A DNA stretch of 64,000 nucleotides, taken from the NCBI GenBank assembly GCA_000708835.1, contig DF237058.1, positions 62,001 to 126,000 on the forward strand. The letters are read 5' to 3'. Shown here one piece after another: positions 23,954-37,100 of the stretch. The stretch's first letter is position 1; each line of letters starts with the position of its first letter. Source of the stretch: Klebsormidium nitens. Taxonomy: Eukaryota > Streptophyta > Klebsormidiophyceae > Klebsormidiales > Klebsormidiaceae. Made by a program: the position numbers and the translations under genes. The notes under the pieces are model-generated. The model was not told where the DNA came from. It was given only the letters and a program-made list of their open reading frames with translations, and did not search any database.

Positions 23954-24491
23954 ACCCCCTCTTTTGAGCACACTGTATCTAGGTATTCCTAACATTCACA
24001 ACAGCTTTTTACCACTTTAGACGGGGACTTCGAGGATGCAGAACAGATGTCAGTCAGTTTAGCATCGGGTATTGCCAGATGCATTTGTTTCACTGAAATT
24101 GAGAATCTGTTTGAGCCGACATTGGTTCCGATGCTTGTGCCAAAGAGAAGCTGCACAGCTTTGATCCTTCTCTTGAAAGAACAACTGCATATCCTCCAAT
24201 ACTGGAAAAGAAGACTTGATGGCAGCGTCAATAAACTGGGATTGAGTGGATCTGTTTTGCAGCGATAAGATTCAGTCTCCGATTTTACTACGAAAACGAA
24301 CTACCAACTTTCTTCGAGTGCATAAAGAAGACGAGTCTTTCCTCGATCTCCTTCACTTCCTTTGAGAGCTTGAGGTCGTTTTTGTCAGCCGGCCCTCCCT
24401 CATTCTTCCTCGACAGTCGCTCCTTGTTCAGCTGCATCCAAAAGAGGATTTCCTGTGAATTGCAACCCCTCGGCGACCAAAGACTTCGCAG
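23954..24491. other. Intergenic, or unresolved 5' exons of the GT61 gene
   Basis: A CAG acceptor at 24489-24491 directly precedes the open GT61 frame, so one or more N-terminal exons may lie here or further left. None could be recognised with confidence. Confidence 0.4.
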
Positions 24492-24515
24492 TTGGCCACG
24501 TTGGTCGCCGAGGCA

Positions 24516-26478
24516 ATGATCAAGATGCAATTTGTCCGTCCATTGACCAATTCCCCCAGAACTCAAGTCTTCACTAGTGCGCTTCGACAAATGACGCCTT
24601 CCTCGATCTCGTGCAGGCCCCACCCCCTCAAAACCGAGCCCGTCATGCTCGAGTCCCGCGTCTCCCCCATCCGACTGGAAAGCACCTCGGTTCCCGCCAA
24701 CCGGGCAGAAATGGCGCAGTGCACACAGCGGTTCAACGTCCCGGGGCTCGTCTTCTCGACCGGGGGATACAACGGCAACAACTTCCACACGTTCATTGAG
24801 GGCGTCGTGCCGCTGTTCATAACCGCGCGGCATTATGGCGGGGAGGTCGTGCTTATGATAAGCGACTCGCACGACTGGTGGGTCGCCAAGTTCAAGGCGT
24901 ACTTGCAAGGTGAGCAGAGAGCAGATTGGACCGACCCCTTGCGTACTAAGACAGCAAGAAGCATTTCATCTCGATCTTCGATCTATTCCGACAGCTGGCG
25001 ACGAGTCTACTAGAGTTTTTCCCGACTGAGCGGGGTTCCTGTTGGGTTCTTTTCCAGCTTCTTATTGGGCAAATTGATGACCAAGGTTAATGGCATCTCG
25101 TTGACGGCACGTGCCGAAAGACGTCCCTTGCTGACTGGTGCAACTGAATTTAGTGACATACGACAGAAGCTTGTTTCCTGCCTCCCGACGGTGCTTCAAA
25201 TTCTGGCGTCGCTTCGTTCTTTCATTGTTAAGCAACCCCTTTGAGCGACGCCGAGGACATTGGAGAGAAGGGCGGTGTAATTACCAATCTTGGGTTATCC
25301 ATTTGCTCTACTCTTTGGCGCCCAGCTCGAGCTTGCCCCTCGATTCTGTTTGTGACTGCAAGATCTGGGGTGGGGTAGACGGGCAGTCCTTATCATCATA
25401 GCTATCGTCCAGTGAATTGCTATCAAGACCAAGCTTCATTGACGCTACGGCTCTTCGCCGTCACCATTTAATCTTAGATTCTCTCTGCCACCAGACCGGT
25501 GCGACTTGACTCTAGGTGCGTCTCGTCGAAGTTAAGGCACTCCACCTCTTCTTAGTCATTACGTTGTCACACAACGAGCACCCGCAATCTTTGAAAAGTC
25601 GGACTTCAAGCTTCGAACTCCGTCCTCAAGTCGTACCTTCTTCAGTATCTGGTCCGTTACGTGTCTCTGACTAAATAAGTTTGCCACTTGCAGGCCTGAG
25701 CAACTATCCCATCTTGCGAATCGGACAGGATGACGGCATCCTCTGCTTCGCTGACGTCACCCTGGGTTTGCGTTACCACGGCAACCTCCACGTGGACCCG
25801 GAACGGATGAGCGACCGGTCGGACATCTTCGACCTGGCGCGGCTCTTCACAGAAGCCTACCAGCTTCCGGTCCCCACTGAACGGATTCCGGGCGGAACTC
25901 CCCAGCCCATCAGAGTCGGGATAGTTGACCGGCGGCCCGGCTCGCGGGTTATCGTTAACCAGGCGGAGGTCGAAACGAGCGCGATTGCGCGGGGGATGAC
26001 GGTGCAGGTTATCGGTGACGAAGTTTTCCAGAGCCTCCGGGAGACGGTGCGCGCCTTCCAGTGGGCTGACGTCATCATCGGCGTGCACGGGGCGGGGCTG
26101 ACGCACATGGTGTTCATGCGCCCCGGGACGGTGTTGGTTCAGCTGGTCCCGTTCGCTGTCGACTGGGCGAGCGACAGCGCATTCGGGGAGCCGGCGCGGA
26201 AAAACGGGTTACATTATCTGGGTTACAAGGTAACCGTTGAGGAGACTGGGCTGTTGAAGAAGTACGCGCCCGACGATCCGGTTGTCACTAACCCGAAGGA
26301 GGTTTGGGAGCGGGGTTGGTCTGCGGGTGGGGATATCTACTTGAGAGAGGACGTCACGCTGGCGTCAGAGGGGATCATGGAGATTTTGGATTTTGTGGAA
26401 CGGAATCTGGGGAGCTCGGCGAGTGGGTCTGGCTTGGTTGGGAAGTGCAGCGGGCCTGATAAATTTAATTGTATTTGA
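24516..26478 (+). CDS. Glycosyltransferase family 61 protein (DUF563), 5' end unresolved
   Basis: Golgi-type glycosyltransferase of the plant GT61 family, whose members add xylose or arabinose to N-glycans, xylan or related wall glycans. Two exons are clear: up to 24909, and 25694..26478, joined in phase (CAA G|GC). Conserved motifs are VFSTGGYNGNNFHTF and GVVPLFITARH in the first, and IIGVHGAGLTHMVFM with RPGTVLVQLVPF in the second; HGAGLT is the family hallmark. From the first ATG (24516) the product is about 393 residues, short for the family, and it lacks the usual N-terminal signal anchor. The frame is open to a CAG acceptor at 24491, so an upstream exon probably supplies the anchor. Donor sugar and acceptor cannot be told from sequence. 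Confidence 0.88.
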
Positions 26479-27599
26479 GAGGCACCATTGGCACAACGAA
26501 ACAGCTTGTTTCAGTCATCAGCATACACTACTTTGTGTAACCCTGGGTTGTAAGAGTTGCCATTTAAAGCATTGAAGTTCGCGCTCATACAAGGTGCATC
26601 TTACGTTGGAGTTGGAGCGCTTACTACTGATTGATGGGAGCCAAGTAGACCGCCTAGACTTCCCAACAAAACTGGACTCACGAATAAGGATTCTTCACAG
26701 CCAGGCTCCTACGATAGTCAAAGTAGTTGCTCTTGTTCGCCTTTGACAATCACCTAGCTCGTAGCGTCTTGCTACGGTCTGGTAGAAATACACAGTAGTT
26801 GACGGTCAACCTTTATTTGTTCGTGTATCATAAGACAAAAAGACATCATTTACTTCATTGAACGAGGTACGGCAGCAGCTGAAGCGTACTGCCGAATAAG
26901 AGTCAACTTCACTTCGTCACATCATGCAGATTTCATGGTTGCGCTACAGGCCGGAATCAAAGATACCATGCCTTTGATTAAATAATGAAGTGTGACTCGA
27001 TCAAACGCACGCCCGCGGCAAGACATGCGGAAAGCACCGTCACATGGCATGTATCATTCTCCGTCGCAGCATCAGCTCGCGGCATGCCAAGCTGTCCGAT
27101 CAATCAAACCTATGTCGGATGCGGTCGATGGCCGTGCACCATCATTCATAAAGTTAAGCCAGGACAACATGCAAGAGTTAAATAGATCAACACGCGCCTC
27201 TGCAAAGATAAAAAACTTAGCGGTACACGTCAATGTACCAGGCCATGAGAGCAGATGTTTAAAAGGTTATCTCTTTCGGATCGTGCGTTGGGGAATTGTT
27301 TCGTGTGATGAGTTGATACATTTAGATACGAGCAGGCTGGATTTCTAAAGCGCACTCGGTGCATCGATCAGTGGTCAGGCACCGCACATTCGGCCTGGCA
27401 TCAAGCGTTCTGGTTGGACCGAGTCGAATCTGCAGCAGATCTACTCCACACGTCAAGATTATGCCTTAAGACAGGCGTAGAGTGCATCCCTTGGAGGTCG
27501 ATCTCTGATAGACAGCAGTGCATGACAGCGACTATGTTGTCTTATGATCCTCGATCTGGCTGGCGTTGGAAATAGCGTATCACTACACCGACTCTAAAC
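26479..27599. other. Intergenic, nothing recognised
   Basis: AT-richer than the genes, with scattered short open frames of no similarity. Includes the 3' UTR of GT61. Confidence 0.4.
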
Positions 27600-28060
27600 C
27601 CAAACACACGCTTTGCCTCATTATCCATCTCGCAAGCACATGCTGCACGGGACCCATCCATGTGAAGCAGGTACAAATAGCTGGCGCATGCTACGTCAGA
27701 AGGTGTCCCGGCGGCCACGGAAAGCGTTGTTTCCGGATCGGCCTGTGCGTATGGAGATGGTCCGCGCGTAGTACCTTATTGCGCGCGCGCGGGCCTCGCG
27801 CGGGCCGCGCCAAAGTGGCCTCCTACTAGGCTCATCGCCCGGCATATGGGGCTTCGACTCCATCGAGTAAACGATGCGGGTGTGAGTTCCCCCCGTATTC
27901 GGTGAATCCTACAGTACTACAGTAGTAGCTACGATGCAATCCAGACCGACGTTGGCAGGACACTAGATCATACAGACTTGGCTCGTTGTGTCAGTGGCAA
28001 CTCTGCATTGACGATGCATGATGTGATGATCTCAGAACCTCGTCACAGCATCTAGGATAA
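27600..28060 (+). repeat. Inverted, diverged copy of the MYND 5' flank block
   Basis: Reads, in reverse orientation, as the block at 9300-9960 and 12600-13300: for example AGGCTCATCG then GGGGCTTCGACTCCATCGA, and GTGTCAGTGGCAACTCTG near 27988, which is the complement of the TTGCCACTGACAC landmark. It lies upstream of MYND copy 4 just as the other blocks lie upstream of copies 1 and 2. Confidence 0.65.
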
Positions 28061-28523
28061 TACGGAAAACTGCACTTGCGGCCCAAGCATCTGGGAGCTA
28101 AGATCATGACGAGACCGCCGCTTTTTGAGACGTACATTTCCGAGAGGCCGTTCTAAAGCTACCGAAGCTTGATGTGACCCAAACTCCACTAAACGAGATG
28201 GGTCCGATGTGACGGTTCGGAGCAACTGTATACCGCAAAGGCAGCTTCTTCTCAGCAGGAAACGGAGGCCTTGTCAAAAGCGGCAGCGCGCTTGGCGGTA
28301 GTTTTCAACATGCGGATTGCTGAGTATTCAATCATCGTCTCTGTTGCGTTTGACGGACCAGCAGCAAGCATTGGAATAGGTGCTTCGCAACAACTGATTC
28401 AGCAGGACGTAAAGTGAGGGAGCGGGTTTAGAAGTCCTTTATCAAGCAAAGGGTTGCACGCTTTCTGTCAAGACGCCCTTGGAAAAATTCTTGTTCTCAG
28501 CAGGTCAGGCCTCTGGTGTTGAA

Positions 28524-30427
28524 ATGGACGGGCCAAAGAGCACGTCAAGAAACCAGCCTGAGTTGCTCCGCGCACAGACTCAGCAAGCATTGCGGCAGAT
28601 CCTCCGAGACTCTCAGTCGAAGGATGCAAACACAAGGCTGTTGGCATTTCAGCGCTTCACGAGCATCTTCCGAAAGTTCAGTGGGCCTGATCCCGAGGAG
28701 AGCACCATGCACGTGGCCGCCGAACTGTTGGAGAAAGGGCTTCTGAAACCAATCGCAGAGGGGCTGAAGGATTGCGTCGCTGCACCGTGGAGGATCTTGA
28801 TGCAGGGCTTCACAATCCTGTCTCAGTCTGAGGTGTGCATCAAAGCACTTGAGTGCCTTGCGTTGGATTCCCGCACCGTGAAATACATCCTGCAAGAGGA
28901 CCCCACCCTGCCAGCTGTCCTCAGGGCGCTGTTTCTCAACGAGCTGAAGCTAGCAGAGAGGTCTGCTTCTCCACCTGACGTCAGAGTGACGCGCGCGATC
29001 CTCCAGACGCTCCCCAGGTTCTTCATGGTCGATTCCGCGCGCGAGGAGACCGGCAGGAGCGCGGACTTTCTGAACGCGGTCATGCGCCACGCGCTCCGCC
29101 ATTTCCAGGACCTTGTTACGGTCCGTGGGTCAGTCTTGATGCTTCTGTCGCTGAGAAAGTTCTTGAGCGATCCGGCTCTGGAAGACAACCTTTTTCGCTT
29201 CGCGGGCAAGATCCTCTCCGAGTCGAGCGATCCGATGCTCAGCACTTTCACGGTCACCATGCTTCACGGCGTCGAACGGACCCGTCTGAGCATCGAGGGA
29301 TGCGTTTCCAAACCCCTGGCTAGAAACCCCGCTCTCAGATGCGCGGCTCTTGCTCTGGTCCTCTTGCGAAGAACAACTAGAGGAGGAGGACCACTCTCTC
29401 ATGGTTCTGCTGGCGACAGCCCTCGAGTACGGCACGCCGGCTGCGCGTGCGAAGGACACGTGTCCCCCGCCCGGCGTCTCCATCCACGAAGACGCGAAAC
29501 GGCTGGCGAATGCAGATCCCTCCGCGTGGGCGCGCGCGCGGGTCCTGCGGACGCTCCTCGCGCAGGAACCAGATACGGACGGGGACAATTTCCGCGTGCG
29601 CTTCGTACGTCCGAAAGCGTCGGATGGGGCGCGGGGGGTGGAGGGAGCGCAAAAGGCGGAGATGATGGGGATCCAGCCGGCAGAAAGAAAGAAGGCGACA
29701 CGGTGCTCCGGGCCGGGGTGCGACGAGGCGGAAACTAGACCGGGGGAGTTCCAGATGTGCGGGGGTTGCAGGCTCGCGGTCTATTGCGGGAAAGGTAAGA
29801 AAATTAGACTGGCGGCTGTGTCCTTCTTTACGAAAATATCATGAATCCTTGTGAACCCCCTACAAAAGGCGAGACGCTCTTGTCAGCTCTTGTAAATCTG
29901 TGAACTTTACATGATATCAAGCGCTATTTCGAAGGTTCTTAGTAGACTCTCGTCAAAGTATTCAGCGGGCTTGCAAGGAGGAACGGTTTGCGACCGCCCG
30001 TCCTGGCACTCCGACACTTCTCCTGTCGTTACGCGATCGAAATTGGTCAAGGGATTCTTCGGGGGTATCTGTCTAAGCTGTGCTTAAGTATTCAATGAAG
30101 TTAAATTCCTGGATTAATCGGAGCGGAAGCAGCTCAACCCGGGGACCGAGATTGTTGGAATTGCGATCTTGCTTTTGGAAAATAACCTCGTCCAAAGAAA
30201 GCTCTCCGTGCTATACTAAGGAATCAGGATTGATCTGTTCTGATTCCGCGATCAGCACGCGTAGTGCCGTCCCTTTTGAATGCTACACCTCGCAACAACA
30301 ACCGCCGATCATATTGTCTAGAAGCTGAAGAGAATGACACCGTAATGTTGCTCCTCACTGTTGTGCAGATTGCCAGCGGAGGGCTTGGAAGGCAGGCCAC
30401 AAGGAGACTTGCCAGAAAACGGCTTGA
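28524..30427 (+). pseudogene. MYND zinc-finger / helical-repeat protein, copy 4 (inverted), frameshifted
   Basis: Exons 28524..29794 and 30369..30427 align with the minus-strand array. The start MDGPKS matches the MDGQKI start of copy 2. The helical region is intact up to about 29360 (ALRCAALALVL). There a net one-base insertion within CTCTTGCGAA shifts the frame; the normal sequence resumes in another frame as EEQLEEEDHSLMVLLATALE and continues to CSGPGC, CGGC, YCGK and, on exon 2, CQRRAWKAGHKETC. Removing one base restores the same exon-1 phase as copy 2, so this is an indel rather than an intron. Probably a pseudogene; a base-call error cannot be excluded. Confidence 0.85.
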
Positions 30428-31115
30428 GGAATTTCCAAGGTGGTCATATGTACTCTTGTAGATATACTAATTTGAAGTTAGTTACCAACTGGCCGCGCTG
30501 TCCCATACATGATGACGGTCATTCAATATAGTGACGTACCGTACAAGTTGTTTGCTTGCCCAAAGATGAGATATAAGATGTCATGTGACCTGCCATTATG
30601 CCAGCCACTTAATGAGCGTCTACAACTCTGCAATCATGGTTCAGAATGCCGCCACGCATTGATCACACTTCTAGACTCAAGTATCAGGCGCATATGGTGA
30701 CTGTACTAGCTGTCTAGCTTGCACAAGCTAAGTAAGGAAGCTATTGGATGCAGTACGTCCCGGCCATGTCACTGACGCAGTTCAACGCGATGCGCATGGT
30801 GCCAGTCGAGAGAAGTTCTCAAATTCGAGGAGCCGTGCTCTCTGAAAATGTTGGGGAGCTAGGACGGCTTGCATATGCGGCCATGGGCGCTCGAAAAACA
30901 TTCACTCGCTGACCACGAAATGGCGGGCCCTGTAGGTTGGCTCGTATTCCGAAGTTCTTAGCTAACGGACTGCAGGCAGCCGTTAAGTGAACAGGGGCAT
31001 CGTGCGATTAGTCGCTAGCCCCTTCATGGCTTCTATAAAGATAACGTGAATCAATCAGGCTGATCGATGCCGTCGGCTCAGTGAAACCGGTTAGCGTAAA
31101 CAATAATATCCTTAG
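30428..31115. other. Intergenic, convergent 3' ends
   Basis: Lies between the 3' ends of MYND copy 4 and the RabGAP gene. No feature recognised. Confidence 0.45.
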
Positions 31116-34100
31116 TCAGAGGGGCACTGCTTCCAAGCTCCCCTCCTTTTCGTCCGGGTCTTGTTGCAGGTCGTCAGAGATTTTACTCGACTCTTTTGCG
31201 GATTCTGCAGTCGACTCGCTTCCATTCTGACTGCTTACCTCCTTCGCTTGCACGGGACCCTGCAGGCAACATCAAAGTCCATCATTCATCATGCCGACTG
31301 GTTGCACCAAAGAGCAAAAAGTGGAGACTAACCAGCTACGCATAAATCTGCTGCTTGAGATTAGATCTAGATGACTTCCGATGCACTGCCCTTTTTCGTC
31401 TGGAAGAACAATCCAGAAGCAGGAACACAGCCGAGAACTGCACGCATGACCGATTATGAAAAGCGAGGCAACACAGCCATGTCATAAATCCAAAGTGGTT
31501 GACACGTCAAACAGCAATCAAGGGCAGCCCGACAAAGCTCTCAAACCGCCTGCCGTAAGTCTTCCTTCCCACGAAGACCTCCGTTCCAGATACCGTCGGC
31601 CTTCTCCGCACACAGCACCATCCCAGAAGAAAGCAATCAACGGCCCCCACCTTTTTCTCCGCTGCTCCGCGCCACTTCATGGTCAGCCCAAACAGCGCCT
31701 TCTTGCCAAAAGATTCCGCCGTCGCGGGGGGTTGCGCCGGGGAGCCTGTGGCAGGGCTCCCCGCGGGGAGGGGGCTCGCGTGCCCCGAACGGGAGGCCCC
31801 CGCTTCGAGTGCGGAACGGCTGATGGCTTCCAGCATGTTCTCCGCTTGCCGGGCGCGCTCCTCCACGGCTGCGAGGTTCGCTTGCAGGATGCCCACCTGG
31901 GCCTGGAAAAGAGAAGTGGGTCGGTGGAAAAAAGCGCCGAAGAAGGGGGCGTGGCAAAGAAACCGGAGTTGCAAACGACGTGTTCGATGGACAGGACCGA
32001 CGTAGAATCTATGTGGCTTACAAAGTGTTCCGAAAGGAGATGCACTAGTCGGTTATGACAATGATTCGCCAGAGGAAACATCACGAGCTTCTTGAATTCA
32101 TTTACGCTGTTGAGACACCAACCTTGCGCGTGATCATCCGCTCCCCATACACGTTCAAATGCTCCACGTTATCGTAAGCACAGTTGACGTATTCACGCTT
32201 TCTGTTCCTAAACTCCGGCTGATCCAGAGATCGACAACGTAGGCCGACACCCCTGGTCTCCACGTCAGATGAATGGACAATTGAACACGTGGCAGTGACT
32301 GAACACTACGGTGCAGTGAAGCTGTATGGACACATGGCAGTCATCCTCACCTCGAGTGCCGCCTGCGTATGCCGGTAACGCACAACGTCTGCCTCAGCGT
32401 GCACACGCGCCTCCTCCGTCTCCCTGTGCTCCTGATCGATCTTGGCCAACACCTGCGGACGGCAGCCAGGGATCAGCAAAGCGACGGGCCTCGACACTCG
32501 AGTTGAAACATCAAGCTAAACTCGTTCTCAAATAAAAGCTATGTAGTTAATGGAGTTCCTACTCAAGCAAGAAAACTTGGTATGCAAGTCCGCGTCTGAA
32601 CAGGAAACGTAGTACTCGGTTCCGATATGACCCGAAAGGGCCTCACCTCTGTCATTTGATGAGCCTGCGCCTCCCTCTCACGCAGCGAAGCACGCGCCGC
32701 GTCTAGTTCGGCCTGGAGCCTCTCTCCAGCCGCTGTCAGCTCCTCAACCTGTATGAAACGTCACCAAATGTCAGCAGTCAATTGATTGACGACCACTTAT
32801 GTTGACGCTCTCCACCGACTTAACCTTCTCACAACAGTATCTCGAGCAAACCATTGCATTCTGCTTTCTAACGGTATCACTCTTCGACATTGCGTTGTCA
32901 AATTTGTCCTGAGTATTCCTTCAAAAGCTGGAAGGATAGCAAAGTAGCAACGCTAGCATTGGACTTGAAAGGATCGTCGTGGGGATTTTTTTTGGCGATA
33001 AGCGCACCCAGCCTAACGACATAACACCACATTCGCCGAACGCTCCATAAGAGTGCGGAAGTGTTAAGTCTGGGAAAGTCAAATGGCAGGTACTGCGAAA
33101 AAAGAGTGTCCTGCCGAAAATCGTTTGTCGCACCTGGGCCTGCAGGCTGCGCTTGGTCTCGTCCAGGTGCCGCTTGTCCGCAACCTGCACGAGCGCCGCC
33201 TCTAGTTCGTCTGCGCGTATGCTCGCCGCGCTCTCCTTCTCCAGCGCCGCAACCAGCTCTTTCTTGAGCCATGCAATCTGCACCGCAAAGCGGTTTACGC
33301 AATCGTCAATCTCAGGTAGTCGAAAGACACACACTTGCGGAGGAGGAGACATGGGTGTCAGGACGAACGTAAAAACGTTAAATCGAGCAGCTGCCCTCTT
33401 CTTATGCGGTCCTCAACCTTCTAATCTGTTATGAGGCCTTTGCAAATTGCTGATGCATGTACGCAGACTGCCAACTTCACATTCGTTACGAGCTTTGAAA
33501 AAGGGTTTGAGAAACTTTTTGTCAGCTCCGTTGGACAACGACCAGTTGCTCTGCAGGCGAGCTGCCAGCCTTGATGAAACTCATGAAAGCAGGAAGTCCA
33601 AACCGGGAAGTTGAAAATAGATAATCTACACCTATCTGACGCCGTTCTCAGATTCAGCAAAAGTACTCTCAAAGCTAGCTCCCTTGACGAAGCTCGCCCC
33701 TCGTACCTGCGCCCGTAAATCGTCAACCTCGCTCCCCTGCTCCTCAGTCTGCGCCGCCGCATGCTCGGGCGTGCCGGGTGGCCGAAATCCCGGGCTAGAC
33801 TCCCCCCCGGAAGCGTCCGTTTTGGTGCGCCACAGCTTGCTGACCCCGCGAGCGAGGCCCCGGGGGGTGGTCTCCGCCTTGCTGCTCGTGCTGGGCTCCC
33901 CCCCGGACCGAAGCTCGGCGGGAGGGGGGGACGGCGAGCGCATTGCCGCCTCGCGCTCTGCTTGGCGCCGTTCCGCCTCTTCTGTGACCTGAACGGAAAC
34001 GGAAAAGGGCGGAAGGACGTTTCCGTGCAAGTCCAGTACAATCTTGCAGAAAGGAGGGAGAGAGGGAGGGAGTAAGCAGGACGGAAGCCCAAGACAGAAG

Positions 34101-37100
34101 TCCAGAACGAAGGAGCCACGAATCCAGAGCGAAGGACCTTTTAAAGCGGGCAGTAAGGGAGCAGCTAAGCCAAAAGGCGTTTCGTCGAGTATTTCCTATC
34201 TGCAAAGAAACCCCGATCTTAGGCCCGATTCTGCAGATGCTCGAAGTCTTCTAACTTTCGTGCAACTGCGGGTTTACCTGAGGCCGATGAACTGCCGCCC
34301 GGACCTCGAGTGCCGCGCTCTCCACATCAGCAAAGGCGCCGCATGCGGTGAGCACCAGTGCGCTGCTGTCGAACGTGCCAGCGGCCAGACTTTGGAGGAG
34401 AGACACGGCGTCACCGGCATCACGCACCGCGGTCAAGGGGGGTGCTGCGCAACAGAGATGAAGCGTCAACATCGTTGCCGAGTGTTTGAGCTTGAGCTCT
34501 TCTACCAAATGAGCGACTGAATATCGAAATCCAAGTAAGACACGACTTCGATGGTAGCAGCGCAAAGGAGGGGACAGACTCCGGTAACCCGTGCTCCAAG
34601 AGTTTGCATTTGACGTGCACTTCGCTAAGCTATAAGACCTGCGCCGCATATTGTGGATAGTGTTGATGTCGAGATGGTATTTTGCTAGGCGCACACTGCA
34701 ATAACCAGTGCACATGGCGGATCCCCTTCAGCGGATCAGACGACAATTTGGAAGGAAGGTGGTCAGCTTTCGTATGATTACTAAACGCAAAGAATTGTCT
34801 CTGCGAGTCGATACCCAGACATGTTTCACACCCGAACACGACATCTCAAGATCCTTCAAGCAGCCTCTCAATATTGATATGCCCAAACCCAGAGGTCCAC
34901 CGCATCTGACAGCAACCTTCCAACGCAAAGATCTGCTAAACGCTGAAGTAGGCTCACCGTTCATGTCAATGAGCGCCAGCGCGGTGCGGAAGAGCATGGT
35001 CCGGTCGTCCTCGAAGAGCAGCACGTCCCAGACGCGCAGCACGCTCTCCCACGGCAACACGTTGACAAACACGGAGAGGAACCACGGCGCGCTCACCCAA
35101 TGAACGGCCACGCCCAAAGTGTCAAGGTGCGACACTGCAATCGCGGAGAGAGGCGACATTTGCCGAGACGTGCGTTGTGCAGGTTTCACTTTTTCGGCCT
35201 ACAGAATCCTTTAGGTGGTTGGAGGAGGAACCAGCTCTGTTGGTGAAACACAAATTCTTGATGGAGGAGTAGTAGGATAGAAGGTGCTGTAATTTGACGA
35301 GCTCAATGTAGCGGCGAGCAGGGGTAGCTTTCAACCGACACGAATTTTAGAGGTGGTTTTCCCTCCATTGGTGAATGTGGACGAGAGGAGCAATCAGAGC
35401 AAGGGTCGAGGAGATCTCGGGGGGGTATGCAGGGGATATCCGTTCGCTGTACTTGTAAAGAAAGCGAGCGATCCAGCGAAATGTCTGCTTCAGAAGCATT
35501 GGAACTCACCAACGGTGGGGAATCGTAACCGCAGCAGTTCTTCCAACACGAGCTGATCCACCTGCACCACGGCGATTACGAACATCGTTGAGTCCTTGTG
35601 CGTCATGTGCTCGGAATACTGGCACTCGTTAGCCTGTCGAAGTCAAGCGGAATGAAAAGCTCGCTTCTTCGGTCGAATTTCCAATCGAGCTGAGCCGCGA
35701 GTTGAACTCAGTGCGCTTGACATCTGCACTTGGCTTCGGTTCACTTTGCCGCGGCCGAGTACGTTTGCACCAGTAGGCTCGAGGATTGTGATTGATTTGC
35801 GTGGCTTTCAGTTTCAATTTCAATCCTGGACTGACACCTCCCTGTGTATTCATCCGTGACAGCACCCCGTCCTCATTGCTGGATTCGTCTATGGGGAACT
35901 CTATGGACAGAACAAGTTGACAGCTTCCAGTTGCGACAGAGCAAGCTGATAGAAATGGCATCGATCAACTGGGAGCAAGCGAAAGGAGATGAGAAGGAAG
36001 GATGAGTGGGAATGCAGACGAGACAACAAGCAACGAGGGACTTCGAACTCGCCTGAGCCTCGATCATGTTGTGAGAGTAGTAGCCGTGCAACAGATCGTC
36101 AACGAGGGCCGTTAATGTCCTGCAAAGAGAAGGCTGCACGCCTTTCATACGGGTGGCTGATTGCTCATAGAAGCCCCCTGTCGCAACTTCGCTTGACCGT
36201 TCACGGAACAAGTCCACAACCAGTGGCCAAAAACAGAGAAACTTCCTTTGCTCGAGGGAGGCAGTATTTGAGTGAGAGCTGAAGGTCGTCCGAAAGACTC
36301 ACCAAAACGCAGCCTCCTCGGGCATCAGAAGGAGTAAGAGCGCGGCCAGGAAGTTCATCCCCTGCAGATTTATGGCATGGAATGAGTCACAGCCAGCAAT
36401 CGGGTATCAGCAGGAGCACAGATACGAGTTAAGATCTGCGCGGACTGGTTAGGATCTGCGCGGAAGGGGAAGATTTTGCGAGAAAAGTGGAGCAAGTCAG
36501 GAGCACGGACCTGGCAGTACCCGACATCAGGGTTGTGCCGGGCAAACGCTGTCAGCAGGCGGCGCAGTGCATCCCGCCCGCCGCCGTCCAGCACGGGGTG
36601 GCCAGGGAAAGTACGTGGCAGGTCCTGCATTCGAATATTTGGGCCGTCAACATTAGCACCAACCATCAGCAAGACGGAGCTGTGTTTCTATCGAGCAGAC
36701 TTTCGTATCTAGAATCCGACCATCACGTTCAGCCATTGTTTCACATGGTTGCTTTTGGAAGAACTATAAGCATCTGAAGACCTCACTAACAAATTTAACC
36801 GCTGAACACCGGATGTGAGCTGGGATCTCATCAGGGGGGCGGTTTTGTTGCACCTTGTGTTAAGCCCCTAAAACTGTACTGTTATCTCCCTCGAGTGGGC
36901 CCCCCCTCTGACTCTTGCAGCTCACCTTCTCAATCTGCGCCGTCCACTTCTCCATCACGTTCTCGTCCTTCTGGCTGATCTTGTAGGGGGACTGCGGGTC
37001 CAGCTTCGCGGGCTCCAGCAGCCCCCCCACTCCGTCGCCGCTGCCCCCACCGTCCGCTAACAGCAGCAGAAGCGCCTGATAGTGCCCTGGAACCTGGCGC

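Noticed and set aside
24288-24908. 206-codon minus-strand open frame
   Set aside because: Mostly antisense to the GT61 exon, which carries the conserved family motifs; no independent similarity.
27566-27829. 87-codon open frame in a CG-alternating region
   Set aside because: Lies in the inverted MYND flank repeat and shows no coding similarity.
31456-32058. 200-codon plus-strand open frame
   Set aside because: Antisense to RabGAP exon 15.
32110-32150. Possible extra RabGAP exon (HLNVYGERMITRK)
   Set aside because: It keeps phase but has a weak acceptor, and plant homologs align without it.
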